The notes beneath the pieces are model-generated. The model was not told where the DNA came from, made no database searches, and saw only the letters and a list, made by a program, of their open reading frames with translations. Below are positions 12,390-19,024 of a DNA stretch of 23,638 nucleotides, piece by piece (the first letter of the stretch is position 1; each line of letters begins with the position of its first letter). The stretch comes from a virus, in the IMG/VR virus record IMGVR_UViG_3300044731_001268, positions 1 through 23,638 of that record. One strand, given 5' to 3'. The translations under genes were made by a program, and so were the position numbers.

Positions 12390-12812
12390 ATGACCGAAGC
12401 AAGCACACTAACAATGACCCAAGACCAGCCCCAGAGGTTGGCAGCAGAGCCGGGTTGTCCTCCCGAATGGCTGGAAGAGATAGTCGAAACTATCGGCATT
12501 ACCGATGGCGTCGATCTCGTTGAATGGCACCTAGACCAGACGGGCGACTACATCGTCAAAATCGAATACGGCGAGGAAGAAATGAGCTTCCGCGCGGGCA
12601 CAGATGGCGAGAGCCACGGCCAAGACTACGATGGCACAATCATCGACATGACCACGACGGATCAAGTGCAGTGGTGGTGCGCTGGTGAACTCTACACGCG
12701 GCTCCAAAGGGCCAAGCGCAAGATCGAGGACTTGGAGGCGAACGTCCCTGCTCTGGCAGCAAGCCTGGCGGAAAACTCAAACCAAGCGACTGATACCCAA
12801 GATGAAAACTGA
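12390..12812 (+). CDS. Unknown acidic protein with coiled-coil end
   Basis: 140 residues, or 132 from ATG 12414. Acidic (YGEEEMSFRAGTDGESHGQDY), with a C-terminal heptad region (ELYTRLQRAKRKIEDLEANV). Starts one base after the HAD gene stop and overlaps the next gene by 11 bases, so is part of the same operon. Not recognised; acidic proteins of this size in phages may mimic DNA, but nothing shows that here. Confidence 0.55.
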   Translation: MTEASTLTMTQDQPQRLAAEPGCPPEWLEEIVETIGITDGVDLVEWHLDQTGDYIVKIEYGEEEMSFRAGTDGESHGQDYDGTIIDMTTTDQVQWWCAGELYTRLQRAKRKIEDLEANVPALAASLAENSNQATDTQDEN

Positions 12813-13113
12813 CCCGATACTCCAAGAAGCTGGCGAAGCTTGCCAGCAGCAGGCTTGTTCGGCTTCTGCTCGCCGTCATGCCGACAATGTGTGGTGCATT
12901 GTGTATGCGGAACATAGTGCGCGATACCAGCATGAGGTAAAATGCACAGGCGCGGCGTGCGACTACTTCGAGGCCAAGCGCAAAGTCGTGGATGCACAAG
13001 CTTTAGCCGACCCAAGAGTGATCGACGCAAACCGGCTGGCCTATGGTGAGCCGAACGGCATGGATGAGAGGGCGCGAAGCTCGACATCCTCAACCACTCA
13101 CAGCACACTATGA
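12802..13113 (+). CDS. Unknown small Cys-containing protein
   Basis: 103 residues from ATG 12802, which lies inside the end of the previous gene. Five cysteines (C14, C19 and three more by residue 53) and a patch ARYQHEVKCTGAACDYFEAK. No recognised domain. The stop overlaps the next start as ATGA. Confidence 0.5.
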   Translation: MKTDPILQEAGEACQQQACSASARRHADNVWCIVYAEHSARYQHEVKCTGAACDYFEAKRKVVDAQALADPRVIDANRLAYGEPNGMDERARSSTSSTTHSTL

Positions 13114-13442
13114 GCGATCTTCCTCCATCCAATTGTTCTGCCTGCCCTCAGTGCCGAGGGTTTAAGATCATTCTGAACTTCCACGGGCAGAGCTTGGGGC
13201 AATGCGATATGTGTGAAGGTGCTGGCATCATGCCTGAGTGCGTTAACAGGTGGCACGCCTATGGCCAAAGGCTCAAGGCTGAGCGCATCTATCGACGAAT
13301 GACACTTCGAGCGGCAGCTAGGCATCTTGGCATAGACGCCTCCAATCTGTCGAAGATGGAACGCGGAATCATCGCGCCTCGTGGTCTTTGGCAGAACGCT
13401 TCAAGTCTGGCGACGGCGGGCGCTGGACTACCGAAACCATAA
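13110..13442 (+). CDS. Zn-ribbon plus XRE-type HTH regulator
   Basis: 110 residues. C12-x2-C15 and C32-x2-C35 (CDMCEGAG) form a zinc ribbon with a DnaJ-like CxxCxGxG half. Residues 54-90 (LKAERIYRRMTLRAAARHLG, IDASNLSKMERGIIAP) are an XRE-family helix-turn-helix. Both folds bind nucleic acid, so a regulator of middle or late genes is likely. ATGA overlap with the previous gene. The last 20 residues look unstructured. Confidence 0.7.
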   Translation: MSDLPPSNCSACPQCRGFKIILNFHGQSLGQCDMCEGAGIMPECVNRWHAYGQRLKAERIYRRMTLRAAARHLGIDASNLSKMERGIIAPRGLWQNASSLATAGAGLPKP

Positions 13443-13445
13443 ACA

Positions 13446-13465
13446 GGCAACGGCCCGCCGTTGCC
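13446..13465. other. Intergenic hairpin
   Basis: GGCAACGG and CCGTTGCC form a perfect 8-bp stem with loop CCCG in the 64-base gap before the zinc-finger gene; a CCGG-N5-CCGG element lies just after it. No T-run follows, so it is not a standard terminator. Confidence 0.5.
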
Positions 13466-13506
13466 AGCACTGCCGGGTTCTCCGGCGAACTACCCAAACC
13501 AACACC

Positions 13507-13809
13507 ATGAGAAAAATCATACCAGAAGACAGACTCGATAGAATCCTCAAGTCCACAGACCTGCGGAAACTGATCGAGCAAACCGAAACAACAACAGCCC
13601 GTGGAAATGTGATCTGTCCATGGTGTCACGATACCCAATCTTTCCGCATCTCCGAGAAGCATCAAAGCTATCATTGCTTTTGCTGTGGACGTGGCGGTAA
13701 CGCGATCCGTTGGATGATGGAACGCAAGGGGATGGGATTCCGCGAGGCCGCTAAGAAACTGGAGGAGAACAACCAGCTCTGCCAGAAGCGGGGCGAAACC
13801 AAACTTTGA
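13507..13809 (+). CDS. Stand-alone primase-type (DnaG N-terminal) zinc finger
   Basis: 100 residues from ATG 13507. Residues 36-75 (CPWCHDTQSFRISEKHQSYH, CFCCGRGGNAIRWMM) match the zinc finger that starts DnaG-type primases. The usual ligands are Cys-His-Cys-Cys; here the second is cysteine (C37, C40, C57, C60). The protein ends after the domain, with no TOPRIM catalytic part. It may recognise template or origin DNA for a host or phage primase, or regulate transcription. It is followed within 5 bases by the first methyltransferase. Confidence 0.75.
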   Translation: MRKIIPEDRLDRILKSTDLRKLIEQTETTTARGNVICPWCHDTQSFRISEKHQSYHCFCCGRGGNAIRWMMERKGMGFREAAKKLEENNQLCQKRGETKL

Positions 13810-13813
13810 AATC

Positions 13814-14527
13814 ATGACCGACATCACCGCCCCGATTCTTGGCAGCAGCGTCTTGTTAGGCCCCGTTGGTCTAGCGCATGGCATAAGGCCGTATTACCAA
13901 GACGCAGCCGTTACCATATATCATGGAGACAATCGCGTCATCATGCCGCAACTCGCTCCGTTCGATCTCCTACTGACTGACCCGCCGTATGGGATCGGGG
14001 CGGACAATCGAAAGCGCATTCTGTCGCGGAGGAAGTTGGCTGCCGCCAAAGACTACGGAGAACAAAACTGGGATGCCGATGTGGTCGATGAATGGGTGAT
14101 GTTCCTCGCTCGAAGACTTGGAAGAAAGCAGATCATCTTCGGGGGAAACTATTACGACCTGCCTCCGACGAAATGCTGGCTGGTATGGGACAAGCTAAAC
14201 GGGGAGAATGACTTTGCTGACTGCGAGCTTGCATGGACGAACCTGGAGCGAGCTGTAAGGCGAAAGACTCATTTATGGAATGGGATGCTACGCAAAGGCG
14301 GAGAGGATCGTGACCACCCAACGCAAAAGCCGCTGGAGGTAATCTCATGGGCGCTCCAGCTCGCTGGAGACGTGACGACAGTGCTCGACCCGTGGGCAGG
14401 CTCAGGAACAACCGGACGTGCCTGCAAAGACCTCGGCAAGCTGTGCGTGCTTATCGAGCGAGAGGAACGCTACTGCGAGGTAGCAGCCCAACGCATGGAA
14501 CAAGAAGTGCTCCCGCTAGGGGCCTAA
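13814..14527 (+). CDS. DNA methyltransferase, beta-class (N4-cytosine or N6-adenine)
   Basis: 237 residues from ATG 13814. Motif IV is TDPPYG (D56 to Y59) near the N-terminus and the AdoMet motif DPWAGSGTT is at 192-200 near the C-terminus, the order of beta-class enzymes. YYQDAAVTIYHGDN at 27-40 is the usual start of these proteins, so the first 26 residues are an extension and an in-frame TTG at 13853 is an alternative start. No restriction gene is next to it, so it is a solitary methylase, likely protecting phage DNA or altering its regulation. The target cannot be predicted. The stop lies inside GCCTAAC. Confidence 0.85.
   Translation: MTDITAPILGSSVLLGPVGLAHGIRPYYQDAAVTIYHGDNRVIMPQLAPFDLLLTDPPYGIGADNRKRILSRRKLAAAKDYGEQNWDADVVDEWVMFLARRLGRKQIIFGGNYYDLPPTKCWLVWDKLNGENDFADCELAWTNLERAVRRKTHLWNGMLRKGGEDRDHPTQKPLEVISWALQLAGDVTTVLDPWAGSGTTGRACKDLGKLCVLIEREERYCEVAAQRMEQEVLPLGA
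13847..13867 (+). repeat. 21-bp repeat with GTTAGGC, copy 1
   Basis: AGCGTCTTGTTAGGC and six more bases; 18 of 21 positions equal those at 14639-14659. It lies in the same frame near the start of the first methyltransferase, as copy 2 does in the second. Confidence 0.6.
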
Positions 14528-14653
14528 CGCCAGCGGTGAGCCGCGCCCCCTCGAATGACTATGAACACCACGACTGAAACCCTGACCCTCGAAAGCCCTG
14601 CGCAGGCCGCCAGCGTGACCAGCGGGGGTGTTGGCTCTAGCGCCTTGTTGGGC
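14522..14653 (+). other. Candidate integron attC-like site between the methyltransferases
   Basis: GCCTAAC (14522-14528, fits RYYYAAC) and GTTGGGC (14647-14653, fits GTTRRRY) can pair completely with one G-T. Inside them GAGCC (14538-14542) pairs with GGCTC (14633-14637) and CCCCC (14546-14550) with GGGGG (14624-14628). The 132-base length is within the range of known attC sites. It overlaps the start of the second methyltransferase frame, which is against a standard cassette boundary, so confidence is low. Confidence 0.3.
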
Positions 14654-15085
14654 TCCGTTCATTTTTCGAGCGCGTCCGATGAATGGCCAACGCCTCGCGC
14701 CTACTTTGAAACGGTGGAACGTGAGTTCGGCCCCTTCGACCTCGACCCGTGCGCAACGCCTGCCAGCGCCAAGGCTCCCAAATACTTCACGAAAGCAGAC
14801 GACGGCCTCGCCCAAGAATGGCGCGGGCGCGTGTGGATGAATCCGCCCTACGGTCGCACCATCGGCGCGTGGATGCGGAAAGCCTACGAAGCCGCGCAAG
14901 CCGGGGCTGTGGTGGTGTGCCTAGTGCCAGCCCGCACGGACACCGCATGGTGGCACGACTACGCAGCCAAAGGCACCGTCCGCTTCCTGCGCGGGCGGTT
15001 GAAGTTCGGAGACGCCAAGAACTCCGCGCCCTTCCCCTCGGCTCTCGTCGTCTTTGGTATGCCTAACAAGAATTATCCAGACTGA
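14555..15085 (+). CDS. Phage N6-adenine DNA methyltransferase (Dam-like)
   Basis: 176 residues from ATG 14555; ATG 14561 or an in-frame TTG 14648 are alternatives, and the last would start MGSVHFSSASDEWPTP, the usual family beginning. SDEWPTPRAYFETVEREFGP, FDLDPCAT and the catalytic NPPYG (96-100) identify the phage N6-adenine-methyltransferase family. The first 33 residues are an extension encoded over the attC-like region. It methylates adenine in phage DNA; the target is unknown. The end of the gene carries GCCTAACAAG (15061-15070), the exact inverse complement of 13852-13861. Confidence 0.88.
   Translation: MTMNTTTETLTLESPAQAASVTSGGVGSSALLGSVHFSSASDEWPTPRAYFETVEREFGPFDLDPCATPASAKAPKYFTKADDGLAQEWRGRVWMNPPYGRTIGAWMRKAYEAAQAGAVVVCLVPARTDTAWWHDYAAKGTVRFLRGRLKFGDAKNSAPFPSALVVFGMPNKNYPD
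14639..14659 (+). repeat. 21-bp repeat with GTTGGGC, copy 2
   Basis: Second copy of the sequence at 13847-13867, differing at three positions. Confidence 0.6.
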
Positions 15086-15129
15086 CTTTTCCGCTCAACA
15101 CCTGCAAAACCGGAAATATTCTAAAACTT

Positions 15130-16130
15130 ATGAACCTGCGTGATACACTGGAACAAGTTCGGCTGACGTGCCGCATGCGGCGGTTGTCGAGGCACACGGA
15201 AGAGTCTTATGCTGGGTGGATCGTGCGGTTTGCCAGGCATGTAGCCAGCAGGGCGGAAGAGTCACGGGAGGAGCGGGTGCGGAGTTTTCTGGAGCAGATG
15301 GCCCCGTGTTGCTCGGCATCGACGCAAAACCAGGCTTTGAATGCCATCGTGTTCTTTTACCGCGATGTGCTGCGGCAGCCGCTGGGTGATCTGGGGAAGT
15401 GGGCGCGGGCGAAACGGCCGGCACGGCTGCCGTCGTGGCTGAGTCCTGACGAGATGCGGCGTTTGTTCGATGCGATGACACCGGGGCCGCGACTGATGGC
15501 GCAGGTGGCGTATGGCAGCGGCGTGAGACTGGCGGAACTGCTGGCGCTGCGGGTGAAGGACATCGACCTCGATGCGTGCCTCATCACGGTGCGCGGCGGC
15601 AAGGGTGACAAAGACCGTGTGACATGCCTGCCTCGCTCGCTGGTGTTCACGTTGCGGGCGCATTTGGAGCGCATTCGGTTGCTTTACGATGCCGACCGCC
15701 AGGCGGGGGCGATGCCGGTGTATCTGCCGGACCAACTGGAGCGCAAATATCCAAACGCAGGCCGTGAGTGGCCGTGGTTTTGGCTGTGGCCTGCGGCGAA
15801 AGCACCGATCCACGCAGCGGCATCGTGCGCAGGCATCACATCCATGAGGACACGCTGGGCAAGGCGCTGAAGAATGCCCGCCGTCGCTGCGGACTGAGCA
15901 AACGAGTCACGGCGCACACGCTGCGTCATAGCTTTGCCACGAACTTGCTGGCGAACGGCGCGAGTATTACTCAGGTGCAGGAATTGCTCGGGCACAGCAG
16001 CGTGGAAACGACGCAAATTTACACGCACTGCATTCCGCAGTTTGCCCGCAGCATCACGAGTCCGATGGACACGCTGCCGCAACCTGAGAATGTCGTGCCG
16101 TTTGAAGCGCAAGCAAGGAGGGCGGCATGA
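15130..16130 (+). pseudogene. intI: Integron integrase IntI, split by a frameshift
   Basis: Reading frame one runs from ATG 15130 and supplies the N-terminal SAM-like domain, YGSGVRLAELL (first arginine), GGKGDKDR (lysine) and [16 protein letters not shown]. The frame then must shift by one base near 15790-15802 to continue [47 protein letters not shown]. The stretch from LERKYP to [10 protein letters not shown] is the extra domain found only in integron integrases. The joined product would be about 333 residues, close to the family length (IntI1 has 337), with all catalytic residues. The likely cause is a lost A in the run at 15799-15801, either a real mutation or a sequence error. The end overlaps the small terminase start as ATGA. 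Confidence 0.88.
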
Positions 16131-16750
16131 GTGAGCTGGTGACAACGGAACTGGGGCTGGCGGTGCCGCCGAAACCTGCGGAGGCGTGGCGGGAGCACAC
16201 GACGGAGCGGTGGCGTGAACGTGACCCGGAAGGGTATGAGTTCGCGTTGTATCTGGTGCGCGAGCTGGGGCTCACGAACAAATCGAAGATCGAGGGCATG
16301 GTGAGCCAGCATCGCCAGGCGCGAGGACTGGACGGCATTTCACGCAACAGCATCATCGCGTTGTTCAACGACACGCGGGAGTTCAAACCCGGAGAGATTG
16401 ACGAGATCATCCGGCGACGCTCGGCGCTGCTGACGGCGGATGCGCTCGACAAGGTGGAGGAGCTGCTTTACTCCGCGAAGGCCGCGAAGGACTTGGGCGC
16501 GGCGAGCATGGCGCTGACGGCGGTTTACAACGTCAAGCAACTTAGCAGCGGCGGCGCGACTCGGATTAGCGGGAACACGCAAGACAGCGCAAAAGCGAAG
16601 ACGTTTGATGACTTCGTGAAGATGGCGCAGGAGCGCATGAAGCTGAAGGAAGCTGAAAGGGTGACGGAGGTGGAGGTGGTGCCGGTGAAGGAATGTGAAA
16701 CTGAAGCGGGCAGGAGTGCCCGCGCTCCTCTCCAAAACAAAACTCTATGA
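16127..16750 (+). CDS. Probable small terminase subunit
   Basis: 207 residues; ATG 16127 with AAGGAGGG at 16115-16122. The order and the ATGA coupling to the large terminase identify it as the likely packaging-initiation protein, which binds phage DNA and feeds it to the motor. Residues 45-80 ([20 protein letters not shown], then HRQ) look like an HTH and residues 90-140 are helical, as expected for oligomerisation. The C-terminal tail is charged. No strong family match by eye. Confidence 0.65.
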   Translation: MSELVTTELGLAVPPKPAEAWREHTTERWRERDPEGYEFALYLVRELGLTNKSKIEGMVSQHRQARGLDGISRNSIIALFNDTREFKPGEIDEIIRRRSALLTADALDKVEELLYSAKAAKDLGAASMALTAVYNVKQLSSGGATRISGNTQDSAKAKTFDDFVKMAQERMKLKEAERVTEVEVVPVKECETEAGRSARAPLQNKTL

Positions 16751-18732
16751 GCACGGACGAAACCAGAATGGCGTTTGAACTGCTGGCGGAGACGCAGCGG
16801 CCGCATGGGATGCTGGCGGCGTTGTCGGCGGATGAACTCATGGCGCTGGGGCCGGAGGATGCGATGCGCGCGGTGCAGGCGCGGGAGGAACGCATTCGGG
16901 AGGCGGCGGATGATCCGTTCAATCACGGCTGGTTCTTCCGCTCATGGGATGACATTCTGTGGGAAACGTGCCGCCTGCGTGTGGCGAATCCGGGCGTGCC
17001 CTGCACGATGGGGATCGGCGGCTCGAATGGCTCCGGCAAGACGCAGGCGCTGGCGCGGTTTTACACGCTGGCGATGGAGCAATGCACGCCGGACATGCCG
17101 GAGCATCAACGCACGTTTTGGACGTTCAGCTACGACGACGACAAGAGCGCCGAGGTGGTGGAGGCGGCGATTCGGTTCTGGCAGCCGAACGAATACAAGA
17201 CCGAGACGGGCCGCCTGAAGAAGATGGCGAACCAGAAAATGGCCTATGATCGCGCAGGCGGTTTCACGAACAATGAGTGCGCGGTGATGAGCGGCGCGGT
17301 GTGCCGGTTCAAGACTTGGGCGCAGGACATCGGCAAGCTGGAAGGTCCGCGCCCCACGACGGCCTGGGCGGATGAAAGCGTGCCGGTGATGGTGCTGGAG
17401 GCGGTGGAAAACCGCCTGCTGACGGCGGCGGAGTTCACGCATGAAATGATGCCGAAGTGGAAGGAACTGCTGGCGCAGAAGGAGCGTGACCCGGAGCTTT
17501 GGTTTCCGCGTGAGCTGATCGGCCGCCTGATGGTGGCGATGCAGTTCGTCACCTACACCTTCCGCGACGGTTACACGGAGACGGTGCGCTGGTTCATGGA
17601 CAAGGCGGTGACGATGAAGGAGATCGAGGCCGATCCCGAGCTGCTGCCGCGTTGCGACGATCAGGGCCGTGTGATCGGTGGCGAGAAACTGCCCTGCGTG
17701 GTGCATTGCGCCATGCCGACGCGGCGCTTTGTGTGGATCTATGCGTGGCAAAATCCTCTCGGTGGCAACTGGGAGGGCATGAAAAAGGCCGAACTCAAAA
17801 GCCCGCGAGCGAAGAAACTTTGGAAATGCTACGGCATCGCCGAGGGCACGGCGGATTCACCGTTTCCGAACTTCAACGTGCAGGTGCATGTGCGTCCGGT
17901 TCCGGCCTGGCTGCCGCCGTATGAAATTGGAACGTGGTGGATGTCGCAAGACCCGAACGCAAGCGGCGGCCGTGCGTGGTTTCAACTGTGGGCGTTTGTG
18001 CTGGGCGAGGCGTTTGGCAAGATGCACCCCGGTGACATCCTCATCGCGCACGAATACCCGCAGACGAACGACATCGTGAGCGTGCCGGGCGCGGCGATCT
18101 ACACGGGCGAGGACTGCGAATGGGCGCAGACGGGCGGCAAGAACGGGCTGGGTGTCAAAGGCAACGCGCAGAAGCAATGGCCCTGCGGCTATGCGTTCCG
18201 CGCCGCCGAGATCCGGCGCATCGAGGCGAAACTGGCCGACTGGCAGGGCGTCAAGGACATGCGCGGCAAGTTTGAGCGCAGCATGCTCGACCTCTACGGC
18301 CGCCGCATTTCCGACAGCCGCAGCACGAACACGCAGGTGGAAGGCCAGGAAGAGAGCAAGACCATCATCGAGTGGATGGAGGAAAACGATTTGTATTTCA
18401 GCCAGGCGGGCGGCAATGCGGCGGCGGACAACGTGCTGAGCGGTGAGCAGAACATTAACAGCATGCTGATGTGGGATCGTGAGCGCGGCATCATCCAGCC
18501 GAACGGCTGGATTGAGTTCGATCCGCAGCACGGGCGCGGCCCCGGCCTGTGGATCGCGCAGCATTGCACGAACCTGATCGGCGCGTTGCAGAACTACCCT
18601 GGCTACGCGGTGAGTGGCAGCAGCGGCAGCGCGTGGAAAGACCCGATCGACACCCTGCGCATTTTGTTGGCGGCGCGGCCCGAGCATCTTTCGGAAAAGG
18701 ATCTGCGGATTGAGAGGGGCGGGAGTTATTGA
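16747..18732 (+). CDS. terL: Terminase large subunit
   Basis: 661 residues. The ATPase half has Walker A GGSNGSGKT (91-99) and Walker B TTAWADE (204-210). A probable nuclease half follows, with D402 in SQDPNASGGRAW as first acidic residue and KDPIDTLRILL near 631-641 as the last acidic motif. It cuts concatemeric phage DNA and pumps it into the prohead through the portal. It is larger than most (about 500 residues), with an extended N-terminal region before the Walker motif. Preceded by the small subunit and followed by a small gene and the portal. Confidence 0.85.
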   Translation: MSTDETRMAFELLAETQRPHGMLAALSADELMALGPEDAMRAVQAREERIREAADDPFNHGWFFRSWDDILWETCRLRVANPGVPCTMGIGGSNGSGKTQALARFYTLAMEQCTPDMPEHQRTFWTFSYDDDKSAEVVEAAIRFWQPNEYKTETGRLKKMANQKMAYDRAGGFTNNECAVMSGAVCRFKTWAQDIGKLEGPRPTTAWADESVPVMVLEAVENRLLTAAEFTHEMMPKWKELLAQKERDPELWFPRELIGRLMVAMQFVTYTFRDGYTETVRWFMDKAVTMKEIEADPELLPRCDDQGRVIGGEKLPCVVHCAMPTRRFVWIYAWQNPLGGNWEGMKKAELKSPRAKKLWKCYGIAEGTADSPFPNFNVQVHVRPVPAWLPPYEIGTWWMSQDPNASGGRAWFQLWAFVLGEAFGKMHPGDILIAHEYPQTNDIVSVPGAAIYTGEDCEWAQTGGKNGLGVKGNAQKQWPCGYAFRAAEIRRIEAKLADWQGVKDMRGKFERSMLDLYGRRISDSRSTNTQVEGQEESKTIIEWMEENDLYFSQAGGNAAADNVLSGEQNINSMLMWDRERGIIQPNGWIEFDPQHGRGPGLWIAQHCTNLIGALQNYPGYAVSGSSGSAWKDPIDTLRILLAARPEHLSEKDLRIERGGSY

Positions 18733-18758
18733 GACAATCAGACAAGGCGACAATCAGA
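18733..18758 (+). repeat. GACAATCAGA spacer repeats after terminase
   Basis: Two copies of GACAATCAGA (18733-18742, 18749-18758) fill the gap between the terminase stop and the next ATG. The same motif occurs after the portal gene and a relative after the integrase. Confidence 0.65.
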
Positions 18759-18760
18759 TT

Positions 18761-19003
18761 ATGAGCAACACGATGACAACAGCAAAAACCACGGCTTCAG
18801 CCAAACCGGCAAGCAAACCCGCGTTGAAAACCTTGATCACCTGGGCGGAGGTGATGGGGCATGCGAGGCAGGCGAGGATTTCCGAGCACACGGCGCGGAA
18901 GATTCTCTGCCGGCAGGGCAGCCCGGCGAAAATCCACTTGCCAACCATGCAGCAATTCCGGTATGATGAGGCCGTTGTGCTGCGGGAGTTTGGGTTGCTT
19001 TGA
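18761..19003 (+). CDS. Small unknown protein between terminase and portal
   Basis: 80 residues from ATG 18761. The first 25 residues are Ala/Thr/Lys rich and disordered; the rest (WAEVMGHARQARISEHTARK and on) is helical with a possible HTH. Head-completion or DNA-binding functions are possible; not recognised. Confidence 0.55.
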   Translation: MSNTMTTAKTTASAKPASKPALKTLITWAEVMGHARQARISEHTARKILCRQGSPAKIHLPTMQQFRYDEAVVLREFGLL

Positions 19004-19024
19004 TCCATTCCTGCCCGCACGGCC

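Noticed and set aside
13720-13861. An attC ending at GTTAGGC 13855-13861
   Set aside because: No RYYYAAC box is found in the preceding 150 bases; only the right-hand element is present.
15790-15805. Programmed -1 frameshifting in IntI
   Set aside because: No X-XXY-YYZ heptamer or obvious downstream stem; a one-base deletion is simpler.
16942-18753. Long minus-strand frames opposite the large terminase gene
   Set aside because: Same shadow effect; the plus strand carries clear Walker motifs.
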